From an uncultured Rikenellaceae bacterium (GTDB taxonomy: Bacteria; Bacteroidota; Bacteroidia; Bacteroidales; Rikenellaceae), in the NCBI GenBank assembly GCA_910588925.1, contig CAJURV010000023.1, positions 1 to 26,595 on the forward strand: a DNA stretch of 26,595 nucleotides. The letters are read 5' to 3'. Of this stretch, positions 16,485 to 23,228 are shown one piece after another. The translations under genes were made by a program, and so were the position numbers. The notes under the pieces are model-generated. The model was given only the letters and a program-made list of their open reading frames with translations, ran no database searches and was not told the DNA's origin. The stretch's first letter is position 1. Each line of letters opens with the position of its first letter.

Positions 16485-16681
16485 GAAGCGTGGAACTGCA
16501 ATACCACGTCGTAGTTGAAGGTCCTGAGAAAACCCGAGATACAGATGTAATAGTAGCAGCCCACGCCATAGCGTGAGAACCACTATGCCATTCCTTGTAT
16601 CTCGTTTTGAAAGTTTCTCAGGTTTTCAAACTACAAGATAAGCATAACGCTTCGAATATGTAGCGACGGATTATCCCCGTC
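16485..16681 (-). ncRNA. Structured RNA, unit 2
   Basis: This has the same plan as unit 1, with compensating changes. The arm base is GTAGTTTGAA with TTCAACTAC, the upper arm is CGAGATAC with GTATCTCG (unit 1 has TAGCACAA with TTGTGCTA), and the 5' hairpin is GACGG/CCGTC at 16665-16681. The block CCTGAGAAA/TTTCTCAGG is unchanged. The tip is CACG-CTATGG-CGTG. The length is about 197 nt, followed by a T-rich tail on the minus strand but no standard terminator stem. Confidence 0.65.
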
Positions 16682-16685
16682 ACCG

Positions 16686-16693
16686 CAAAGATA
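16686..16693 (-). promoter_or_regulatory. -7 box of unit 2
   Basis: TATCTTTG on the minus strand fits TAnnTTTG and stands just before the 5' hairpin. A TTG lies 14 bases upstream, shorter than the usual spacing. Confidence 0.6.
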
Positions 16694-16796
16694 CGAATTT
16701 TTCGACACAACGCTATCGAGAACCATAACGCCGTCATTCGTAAAAACGACCGGATATTGTCGATTGTTTTCGGCATATTCAATATAATAAAATGAA

Positions 16797-16991
16797 GAAG
16801 CGTGGTACTACTATGCCACGTCTTAACCTGATGGTCGTAGGAAACCATTACACTCAGATATGGAGATAGCAGCCCACGCCAAAACGTGAGAGCCGCTATG
16901 CCATCTTAGAGTGTATGAAAATTTCCTACGTTTTCAAGTTAAAAGATACGCATAACGCTTCTAAATATGTATTGACGGATTTACCACCGTC
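16797..16991 (-). ncRNA. Structured RNA, unit 3
   Basis: This has the same architecture with a different set of paired sequences: CGTAGGAAA with TTTCCTACG replaces CCTGAGAAA with TTTCTCAGG, and TACACTC with GAGTGTA forms the upper arm. ATAGCGG pairs with CTGCTAT using one G-U where units 1 and 2 use two. The 3' hairpin loop is CATAGTAGTA where units 1, 2 and 5 have forms of CATTGCAGTT. The 5' hairpin is at 16974-16991. The length is about 195 nt. It is identical to unit 4. Confidence 0.65.
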
Positions 16992-16995
16992 ACCG

Positions 16996-17003
16996 CAAAG
17001 ATA
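16996..17003 (-). promoter_or_regulatory. -7 box of unit 3
   Basis: TATCTTTG on the minus strand fits TAnnTTTG, at the same distance from the 5' hairpin as in the other units. Confidence 0.6.
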
Positions 17004-17106
17004 CGAATTTTTCCACACAACGCTATCGAAAACCATAACGTCGTCGTTCGTAAAAACGACCGGATATTGTCGATTGTTTTCGGCATATTCAATATAATAA
17101 AATGAA

Positions 17107-17301
17107 GAAGCGTGGTACTACTATGCCACGTCTTAACCTGATGGTCGTAGGAAACCATTACACTCAGATATGGAGATAGCAGCCCACGCCAAAACGTGAG
17201 AGCCGCTATGCCATCTTAGAGTGTATGAAAATTTCCTACGTTTTCAAGTTAAAAGATACGCATAACGCTTCTAAATATGTATTGACGGATTTACCACCGT
17301 C
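17107..17301 (-). ncRNA. Structured RNA, unit 4
   Basis: This unit is base-for-base the same as unit 3 over its full RNA and linker. It therefore has the same stems (CGTAGGAAA/TTTCCTACG, TACACTC/GAGTGTA) and loop CATAGTAGTA. It adds gene dose but no new sequence. The 5' hairpin is at 17284-17301. Confidence 0.65.
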
Positions 17302-17305
17302 ACCG

Positions 17306-17313
17306 CAAAGATA
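17306..17313 (-). promoter_or_regulatory. -7 box of unit 4
   Basis: TATCTTTG on the minus strand, identical in sequence and setting to that of unit 3. Confidence 0.6.
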
Positions 17314-17416
17314 CGAATTTTTCCACACAACGCTATCGAAAACCATAACGTCGTCGTTCGTAAAAACGACCGGATATTGTCGATTGTTTTCGGCATACTC
17401 AATATAATAAAATGAA

Positions 17417-17610
17417 GAAGCGTGGAACTGCAATGCCACGTCGTTAAAGGAGGCCCTGAGAAAGCCCAGTAAACAAACATAGTAATAACAGCCCACGCCA
17501 TAAGCGCAAGTGTCATTATACCTGTTTTGTTTACTAATGGAAATTTCTCAGGTTCCCTTTAACAATAAAGCATAACGCTTCAAAATATGTATAGACGAAT
17601 TATTTTCGTC
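17417..17610 (-). ncRNA. Structured RNA, unit 5
   Basis: This is the promoter-distal end of the array on the plus map and the most diverged in stem sequence. The 5' hairpin is GACGA/TCGTC (17594-17610) in place of GACGG/CCGTC. The arm base is GTTAAAGG with CCTTTAAC, and the upper arm is AGTAAACAAA with TTTGTTTACT. CCTGAGAAA/TTTCTCAGG, GGCGTGGGCTG and the closing GAAGCGT/ACGCTTC are kept. The tip changes to CGC/GCG around TTATG. The pairing survives although both arms changed, which supports a folded RNA. Confidence 0.65.
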
Positions 17611-17616
17611 TCACCG

Positions 17617-17624
17617 CAAAGATA
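17617..17624 (-). promoter_or_regulatory. -7 box of unit 5
   Basis: TATCTTTG on the minus strand fits TAnnTTTG. Sequence upstream of it is no longer part of the repeat after about 17660. Confidence 0.6.
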
Positions 17625-17868
17625 CGAATTTTTCGACACAACATTATCGAAAACATTACCTCGTACAAAAGATAAAAGTTTCTTTATATAACGCGAGAAC
17701 CAACATACACACATACCCACCCCATCCGCCTAAACACGCATTACACGGCAAAACATCCGATAAATCCATCTATCTACCACAGAACATCGGTCATCATCCA
17801 CATACGACAACCATACTAAAAATTAACCGCACTCACCGCAATCATTACGAAACGACATAACTTTTCCC

Positions 17869-17876
17869 TACCTTTG
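17869..17876 (+). promoter_or_regulatory. -7 box at the rnhB start
   Basis: TACCTTTG fits TAnnTTTG and ends only four bases before the rnhB ATG. Transcription would begin at or next to the start codon. No clear -33 box is seen. Confidence 0.5.
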
Positions 17877-17880
17877 CGAC

Positions 17881-18483
17881 ATGTTGATCACCCGGTTATA
17901 TAGCGGAGTCGTAGAGGCTGGACTCGACGAAGCGGGACGCGGTCCGCTGGCCGGTCCTGTCTTCGCGGCGGCGGTGATATTGCCGGACGATTTCGCCCAC
18001 GATATGCTCGACGACTCCAAGAAGCTGACCGCCAAACGGAGGTACGCCCTGCGCGAAGTGATAATAAAAGAGGCGACGGCATGGGCGGTAGCCTCGGTAT
18101 CGCCGTCGGAGATAGACCGCATAAACATACTCAACGCCTCCTACAAGGCTATGTGTATGGCAGTAAAGTCGCTATCCGCGAAGCCGGAGCTGTTGTTGGT
18201 GGACGGCAACCGTTTCCGAAGCGATCTCGACATTCCGTTCGAATGTATAGTAAAGGGCGACGGCAAGATCGCCAGTATAGCCGCCGCATCCGTACTGGCC
18301 AAGACATTCCGCGACGATTACATGACCGCTTTATCGAGAAAATATCCGCAATACGGATGGGAACGCAACAGCGGATATCCCACAGCCGAACATCTGCAGG
18401 CAATCGCCGAGCACGGCCTCACTCCGCACCACCGACGCTCCTATGGTCCCTGCGCCCCCACTATCCCCGGAATAACCGATTAA
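17881..18483 (+). CDS. rnhB: Ribonuclease HII
   Basis: This 200-residue endonuclease cuts the RNA strand of RNA-DNA hybrids and removes single ribonucleotides from DNA. The acidic active site is visible as D16 and E17 in AGLDEAGRGPLAGPV, D108 in LLLVDGNRF, and D145 in AKTFRDDYM. The DDSKKLTAKRR segment (44-54) and the SIAAASVLAKTFRD helix are family hallmarks. Length is normal. The ATG at 17881 puts the catalytic DE at the usual distance from the N-terminus, so the start is sound. It is flanked by the RNA array and a convergent M48 protease gene, and it is probably monocistronic. Confidence 0.96.
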   Translation: MLITRLYSGVVEAGLDEAGRGPLAGPVFAAAVILPDDFAHDMLDDSKKLTAKRRYALREVIIKEATAWAVASVSPSEIDRINILNASYKAMCMAVKSLSAKPELLLVDGNRFRSDLDIPFECIVKGDGKIASIAAASVLAKTFRDDYMTALSRKYPQYGWERNSGYPTAEHLQAIAEHGLTPHHRRSYGPCAPTIPGITD

Positions 18484-18591
18484 CGCGAGCTCGGAATAAT
18501 GAGCCTACTCTCATTATCATAACACTACCTCTTACTGCAATCACAAAAGCTAAGCGACAGACCTAACACAATCCCAGCAAGGCATAAAAAA

Positions 18592-18618
18592 GGGAGCGTC
18601 CGACACACAGACGCTCCC
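18592..18618 (-). terminator. Terminator of the M48 protease gene
   Basis: GGGAGCGTC (18592-18600) and GACGCTCCC (18610-18618) form a nine-base perfect stem. It is followed on the minus strand by a T run (complement of 18586-18591). It lies between two convergent genes and may serve rnhB as well. Confidence 0.85.
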
Positions 18619-18642
18619 TTAATATATAGATACCTAAACTAT

Positions 18643-19443
18643 CTATTGTTTGTCAGCCATATATTCGTCGGCCATCTCTTTGAGTTTCGCCGATCTTTTT
18701 TCGCTGTCGGGATGCGATGAGAACATCTTCTGTACGGCAGAGGCCTTGCTACCCTGCGACAACTCCACCAGCTTGGCTAAAGCCCGTGAAGAGCCGTAAG
18801 GATCGAAGCCCCGCTCCGTCGCGAACTCGAAACCGTATTTATCGGCCGCGTATTCCTGCTTCTGAGAGAACTGCGCATCGGTGAAAGCCGCGACCAAATC
18901 TCCGAGAGCCGATTCCGAAAGTTTGGCTGCGGTACCGCCGGCCGCACCGGCTGCATTGACGGCTGCCGAAGTCATATAGGCAGTCTTGATAGCAGCCTTG
19001 GCATCGCCGTGCACCACATGACCGATCTCGTGGCCTATTATACCCATGAGTTCGTCGTCGTCCATAATATCCATCAGAGAGCTGAATACGCGTATGCTTC
19101 CGTCGCCGCAAGCGAATGCGTTGATATCTATGACATGATACACCTTGAAGTTGAGTTTAAGACCGTTAACCTCCGTGATATTCTCGGTAAGACGTTTAAG
19201 ACGAGCACCGTACTCGGTGGTCTCGTCGGCGATAGGATTGTGCTCGTCCATCCATACGACCGACTCGTGGCTAAGGCGTGCAATGTCGGCATCGGTGAGG
19301 CTGATAGCCGTCGCAACATCGGATGCGGCCTGAACCAATTTACCTGCGTTTAATGCCTTACCACCTATTCTGAGCTGGGCGGAAACCTCCGTCGCCGACA
19401 CTACCAATGCCGCGACGGAAAAGAGAACCAATAATTTTTTCAT
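18643..19443 (-). CDS. M48 family metalloprotease, exported
   Basis: This 266-residue protein begins MKKLLVLFSVAALVVSATEV, a signal peptide probably cut near residue 22. There is no lipobox. The zinc protease motif HEIGH lies at 138-142 and the third ligand E197 is in QEYAADKYG, both standard for M48 (HtpX/BepA-like) peptidases. There are no transmembrane helices besides the signal. It is therefore likely a soluble periplasmic enzyme related to the quality-control protease BepA/LoiP, without a TPR domain. The C-terminus has FSSHPDSEKRSAKLKEMADE, a conserved SxHP segment. It has its own -7 box and its own terminator. Confidence 0.9.
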   Translation of the reverse strand: MKKLLVLFSVAALVVSATEVSAQLRIGGKALNAGKLVQAASDVATAISLTDADIARLSHESVVWMDEHNPIADETTEYGARLKRLTENITEVNGLKLNFKVYHVIDINAFACGDGSIRVFSSLMDIMDDDELMGIIGHEIGHVVHGDAKAAIKTAYMTSAAVNAAGAAGGTAAKLSESALGDLVAAFTDAQFSQKQEYAADKYGFEFATERGFDPYGSSRALAKLVELSQGSKASAVQKMFSSHPDSEKRSAKLKEMADEYMADKQ

Positions 19444-19476
19444 CTCGATTAAAAAATTTATTCAATTACCGGACGG

Positions 19477-19484
19477 CAAATATA
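19477..19484 (-). promoter_or_regulatory. -7 box for the M48 gene
   Basis: TATATTTG on the minus strand (complement of 19477-19484) fits TAnnTTTG and lies 34 bases before the ATG at 19443. Confidence 0.55.
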
Positions 19485-19617
19485 GCGATTTTATCGTGCG
19501 GATATAGCACTCTCCATACCTAAAATCCACAGATATTTTGTTGAAAAGCCGCCATAACATACCAATTCCCACAAAACAGTTGCGGGTTTTACCATAGAAG
19601 ACACTGTATCTCCGATA

Positions 19618-19648
19618 TTTGCACATTGAAATATTATTACTACATTTG
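19618..19648 (+). promoter_or_regulatory. Promoter of rpsA
   Basis: TTTG (19618-19621) is followed after 19 bases by TACATTTG (19641-19648), a good match to the Bacteroidetes consensus. The rpsA ATG is about 55 bases downstream. Confidence 0.7.
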
Positions 19649-19702
19649 CAAGTCCGTATAAATTAGGTACGGATATAAAATAATGTCTAACAACTAATTA
19701 AA

Positions 19703-21514
19703 ATGACAGAAAGAACAAACGAGCAGATCAACGCATCGGCTAACATCGAGACTTTCGACTGGGATGCATTCGAAAGCGAAAAAGACCTTTACGGCACGGC
19801 GTCTAAAGACTCCATCTCGGAGAAGTACGACCAGACACTCTCTAACATCCAGACGGGCGAAGTGCTCGAAGGAACGGTTATAGCTATAACCAAACGCGAA
19901 GTGGTCGTAAACATCGGCTACAAATCGGAAGGTGTGATACCCGTGAGCGAATTCCGCTACAACCCCGAGCTCGCAGTGGGCGAAAAGGTTGAGGTGTACG
20001 TAGAAAACGCCGAAGACAAAAAGGGCCAGCTGGTGCTCTCTCATAAGAAAGCCCGTCAGCTCCGTTCTTGGGATCGTGTAAACGAGGCCCTCGAAAAAGA
20101 CGAAATCATCAAGGGCTTCATCAAGTGCAGAACCAAAGGCGGTATGATCGTAGACGTGTTCGGCATAGAGGCGTTCCTCCCCGGCTCGCAGATCGACGTC
20201 AAACCCATCCGCGACTACGACGTTTACGTAGGCAAGACGATGGAATTCAAGGTGGTGAAGATCAACCAGGAGTACCGCAACGTGGTAGTGTCGCATAAGG
20301 CGCTCATAGAGGCGGAACTCGAACAACAGAAGAAAGACATCATCTCTAAACTCGAAAAAGGTCAGGTTCTCGAAGGTACCGTCAAGAACATCACCTCTTA
20401 CGGCGTGTTCATCGACTTGGGCGGCGTAGACGGCCTTATACATATCACCGACCTCTCTTGGGGCCGTGTAAACCATCCTGAAGAGATCGTACATCTGGAC
20501 GAAAAACTCAACGTCGTTATCCTCGACTTCGACGACGCCAAGAAACGTATCGCCCTCGGCCTCAAACAGCTCACCGCTCATCCTTGGGATGCCCTCAGCG
20601 CAGAACTCAAGATCGGCGACAAGGTGAAAGGCAAAGTGGTGGTTATGGCAGACTACGGTGCATTCATAGAGATAGCTCCCGGCGTAGAGGGTCTCATCCA
20701 CGTGAGCGAAATGTCGTGGTCGCAGCACCTCCGCTCGGCTCAGGAGTTCATGAAAGTGGGCGACGAAGTGGAAGCGGTAGTGCTCACGCTCGACCGCGAA
20801 GAACGCAAGATGAGCCTCGGCATCAAACAGCTCACCAAAGATCCCTGGGAAGATGTAGAGACCAAATATGCGGTAGGTTCGCGCCACATGGCCAAAGTTC
20901 GCAACTTCACCAACTTCGGTGTATTCGTAGAGATAGAAGAGGGTGTAGACGGCCTCATACACATATCGGATCTTAGCTGGACCAAGAAGATCAAACATCC
21001 TGCAGAGTTCACCTCTAAAGGTGCCGACATCGAAGTGGTCGTTCTCGAGATCGACAAGGAAAACCGTCGTTTGAGCCTCGGTCACAAACAGCTCGAAGAC
21101 AATCCCTGGGACGTATTCGAAACGCTCTTCACACTCGACTCTACCCACAAAGGTACCATCGCCGACATCAACGATAAGGGCGCTATCGTCACCCTCGAAC
21201 ACGGCGTAGAAGGCTTCGCTCCGGCAAAACAGCTCGTTAAAGAGGACGGCACCATGCCCGTAGCAGGCGAAACCTTGGACTTCAAGGTGATAGAGTTCGT
21301 AAAGGGCACCAAGCGCATAACCCTCTCTCACACCCGTGTGGCACAGGGCGACAACGCTCCCGCACTCGAGCCGTCAGAAAAAGCATCGTCTAAAGAGGGT
21401 AACTCTACCCAGAAAGCCGTGAAGATGATCAACTCGGCTGTAGAGAAAACCACTCTCGGCGACATTTCAGGCCTCGCAGAGCTCAAAGCTCAGCTCGAAA
21501 ACGCTGAAAAATAA
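19703..21514 (+). CDS. rpsA: 30S ribosomal protein S1
   Basis: This 603-residue protein has six S1 (OB-fold) domains, at roughly residues 50-120, 133-203, 217-288, 302-374, 388-461 and 476-545. Domains 3 to 5 carry the strongest signatures (TSYGVFIDLGGVDGLIHITDLSW, DYGAFIEIAPGVEGLIHVSEMSW, NFGVFVEIEEGVDGLIHISDLSW, given here without their flanks). S1 binds mRNA at the small subunit. Its place in Bacteroidetes, where Shine-Dalgarno sequences are largely unused, makes it notable. The C-terminal tail is short and charged. rnz begins four bases after its stop, so the two are cotranscribed. Confidence 0.96.
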   Translation: MTERTNEQINASANIETFDWDAFESEKDLYGTASKDSISEKYDQTLSNIQTGEVLEGTVIAITKREVVVNIGYKSEGVIPVSEFRYNPELAVGEKVEVYVENAEDKKGQLVLSHKKARQLRSWDRVNEALEKDEIIKGFIKCRTKGGMIVDVFGIEAFLPGSQIDVKPIRDYDVYVGKTMEFKVVKINQEYRNVVVSHKALIEAELEQQKKDIISKLEKGQVLEGTVKNITSYGVFIDLGGVDGLIHITDLSWGRVNHPEEIVHLDEKLNVVILDFDDAKKRIALGLKQLTAHPWDALSAELKIGDKVKGKVVVMADYGAFIEIAPGVEGLIHVSEMSWSQHLRSAQEFMKVGDEVEAVVLTLDREERKMSLGIKQLTKDPWEDVETKYAVGSRHMAKVRNFTNFGVFVEIEEGVDGLIHISDLSWTKKIKHPAEFTSKGADIEVVVLEIDKENRRLSLGHKQLEDNPWDVFETLFTLDSTHKGTIADINDKGAIVTLEHGVEGFAPAKQLVKEDGTMPVAGETLDFKVIEFVKGTKRITLSHTRVAQGDNAPALEPSEKASSKEGNSTQKAVKMINSAVEKTTLGDISGLAELKAQLENAEK

Positions 21515-21518
21515 TCCC

Positions 21519-22448
21519 ATGAACTTCAGGCTGACTATATTGGGTAGTGCTTCGGCACTACCTGTAGTCGGCAAATATCCGACTGCTTGTGTACTCGACG
21601 TACACGAGCAGTTTTTTTTGATAGATGCCGGCGAGGGGGTGCAAAAGCAACTGATACGTTACGGCATACCGTTACACAAGCTCAATAACATATTCATAAC
21701 CCATCTGCACGGGGACCATCTTTTCGGACTGTTCGGGCTGGTATCCACACTCGGACTGACGGGAAGAGAACACCCGTTGCATATATATGCCCCGGCTCCG
21801 TTGGAGCGTATAATGGACTCTATGGACCCGTTATTCAGCGATATGCCGTACCCTATCGAATATCACACGGTAGATACCGAACGTTGCGAACCTATATTCG
21901 AGAACAAGGCCATGACAGTAACCGCCATACCGCTCTCGCACAGAGTCCCGGCATGCGGCTATCTCTTCCGCGAGAAGATTCCGCCATTGAACGTAAGCAA
22001 GGACGCCATCACGGAGCTATCGCTTACACTCGAAGAGATATGCGCCGCAAAAAACGGACTCGACATAATACGAGACGGCAAAACCATTCCTAACGAACGT
22101 ATCGCTTACCGCCCTTACGAGCCGCGCTCTTTCGCCTTCTGCAGCGACACCGCATATTCCGAGACGGTAGTAGATGCAGTACACGGCGTAGACCTGCTCT
22201 ACCACGAGGCTACATTCGCATCGACGGAGGCAGAGCGAGCCGAACGTACCGGGCACTCCACCGCACGACAGGCCGCCACTGTGGCATCACAAGCCGGGGC
22301 GGAGCGTCTGGTTATAGGTCATTTCTCGTCGCGGTACAAAGACAACCACGAAATGCTGGTGCAAGAGGCGCGGGAGGTGTTCCCCGAGACATATCCGGGC
22401 GAACAAGGATGCGTTTTCGAAATAAAAGCGAAGTGTGTCAGACATTAA
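21519..22448 (+). CDS. rnz: Ribonuclease Z
   Basis: This 309-residue metallo-beta-lactamase-fold endonuclease trims the 3' ends of tRNA precursors. The metal site is seen as T61-H62-L63-H64-G65-D66-H67 in FITHLHGDHLFG. Further ligands are SHR (about 145), SDTAYSE (about 211) and GHFSSRY near the C-terminus. The N-terminal LTILGSASALPVVGKYPTA is the usual RNase Z opening. The length suits the bacterial short form. Its ATG lies four bases after the rpsA stop, so translation may be coupled. rpsA-rnz adjacency ties ribosome and tRNA production together. Confidence 0.95.
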   Translation: MNFRLTILGSASALPVVGKYPTACVLDVHEQFFLIDAGEGVQKQLIRYGIPLHKLNNIFITHLHGDHLFGLFGLVSTLGLTGREHPLHIYAPAPLERIMDSMDPLFSDMPYPIEYHTVDTERCEPIFENKAMTVTAIPLSHRVPACGYLFREKIPPLNVSKDAITELSLTLEEICAAKNGLDIIRDGKTIPNERIAYRPYEPRSFAFCSDTAYSETVVDAVHGVDLLYHEATFASTEAERAERTGHSTARQAATVASQAGAERLVIGHFSSRYKDNHEMLVQEAREVFPETYPGEQGCVFEIKAKCVRH

Positions 22449-22453
22449 TTCGC

Positions 22454-22461
22454 TATATTTG
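22454..22461 (+). promoter_or_regulatory. -7 box upstream of the DUF3575-like gene
   Basis: TATATTTG fits TAnnTTTG and lies six bases past the rnz stop. It would give a leader of about 150 bases for the gene starting at 22614. The leader holds two hairpins, listed separately. Confidence 0.5.
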
Positions 22462-22468
22462 TAGGGTT

Positions 22469-22538
22469 ATCCGTTTTAGAACGGATTTCTGCCGGATTGC
22501 AAGGACATTTCTCTTGTCGCATCTGTCAGTGACGGCAG
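22469..22538 (+). other. Structured leader with two hairpins
   Basis: ATCCGTT (22469-22475) pairs with AACGGAT (22480-22486) around a four-base loop. Directly after, CTGCCG (22489-22494) pairs with CGGCAG (22533-22538), with further pairing possible inside (TTGC...GCA, AAG...CTT). It may be an rnz terminator region without a T run, or a regulatory leader. No known riboswitch was recognised. Confidence 0.4.
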
Positions 22539-22613
22539 GCTATATTTTCAAGGTATCGACACCGACGGCATACGATGCCACGTAAGGAGAACAACTGTTT
22601 ACAAGGTTTCATC

Positions 22614-23177
22614 ATGAAAAAGATCATTCTATTACTCTTAATATCGGCAGCGGCTATATCGGCGCATGCACAATCGTATGTAAAGCTGAACGGTGTTTAC
22701 GCCCTTGTCGGCGTCATCAACCCATCGATAGAGATGCCGCTCTCTGACCGGTTCACATTCAACATGGAGGGCGTTTACTCTCCGTGGAAATCGGTAAACA
22801 ACAAACCCATGCACTTAGGCATTTTCCTCAACGAAGCGAGGTTTCATTTCAAAGAGAACTACAAAGGGTGGTACGTAGGCGCCTCCGCCGGCATGCAAGG
22901 CTTCTACATGTCGAAAGACGAAACAAAAAACTGTAAAGGCTGGGGCATACTGCTCGGCGGCACGACAGGCTACCAATGGCGCATAGGCCGACGCATGCTC
23001 ATAGAGGCCTTCGTAGGATATGGGTGGCAACACAGTTGGTATGTAGGTACCAACAGAATAACAGGGGAGGATATACCTTACAATATGTCGTCGGAATGGC
23101 TGCCGTATAAGCTGGGTGTGAATATCGGGTATAAGTTTTTTGACCCGGAGAAGAAAAGGAGAAGAGACAACAAATAG
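22614..23177 (+). CDS. DUF3575-like outer-membrane protein
   Basis: The chosen start, MKKIILLLLISAAAISAHAQ, gives 187 residues with a clean signal peptide cut after HAQ or HA. An in-frame ATG 39 bases upstream would put 13 hydrophilic residues in front of the signal. The mature part has alternating aromatic beta strands (KGWYVGASAGMQGFYM, GWGILLGGTTGYQWRIG, LIEAFVGYGWQHSWYVG, LPYKLGVNIGYKF), as in small outer-membrane barrels. This resembles the DUF3575 proteins of Bacteroidales, some of which sit with fimbrial genes; none is near here. The C-terminus is a charged tail EKKRRRDNK, unlike a typical terminal aromatic residue. Function not known. Confidence 0.75.
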   Translation: MKKIILLLLISAAAISAHAQSYVKLNGVYALVGVINPSIEMPLSDRFTFNMEGVYSPWKSVNNKPMHLGIFLNEARFHFKENYKGWYVGASAGMQGFYMSKDETKNCKGWGILLGGTTGYQWRIGRRMLIEAFVGYGWQHSWYVGTNRITGEDIPYNMSSEWLPYKLGVNIGYKFFDPEKKRRRDNK

Positions 23178-23228
23178 AAAATATCCAATAATTCAAGCCC
23201 AAAAACAATTGCAACAAAGCTCACACTT

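Larger units (their letters stand above)
16177..17624 (-). repeat. Tandem array of five 310-base units
   Basis: Five units begin (plus-strand coordinate of GAAGCG) at 16177, 16485, 16797, 17107 and 17417, a period of 308-312 bases. Each contains, read on the minus strand, a -7 box, a small GACGG/CCGTC-type hairpin, the blocks GAAGCGTTATGC and GGCGTGGGCTG, and CCACGCTTC. Units 3 and 4 are identical. No unit has a conserved reading frame; the ORFs across them change frame with each unit. There is no transposase or CRISPR-like short repeat-spacer pattern. Confidence 0.9.

Noticed and set aside
16075..17516. Small ORFs in the array (for example those reading MVSYDHQVKTWHSST) as proteins
   Set aside because: Frames and starts shift between units while the RNA pairing is kept, so coding is not what is conserved.
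16177..17624. CRISPR array or integron attC cassettes
   Set aside because: The unit is about 310 bases with no short identical repeat plus unique spacer, and no cas gene, integrase or matching core site pair was seen.
16177..17624. Tandem insertion sequences or IS200/IS605-type ends
   Set aside because: No transposase is present and each unit carries an internal promoter and paired, covarying stems, which mobile-element ends would not need.
19694..21331. Long minus-strand ORF (545 codons) opposite rpsA
   Set aside because: It is the antisense shadow of a gene with six clear S1 domains, and its translation has no recognisable family features.
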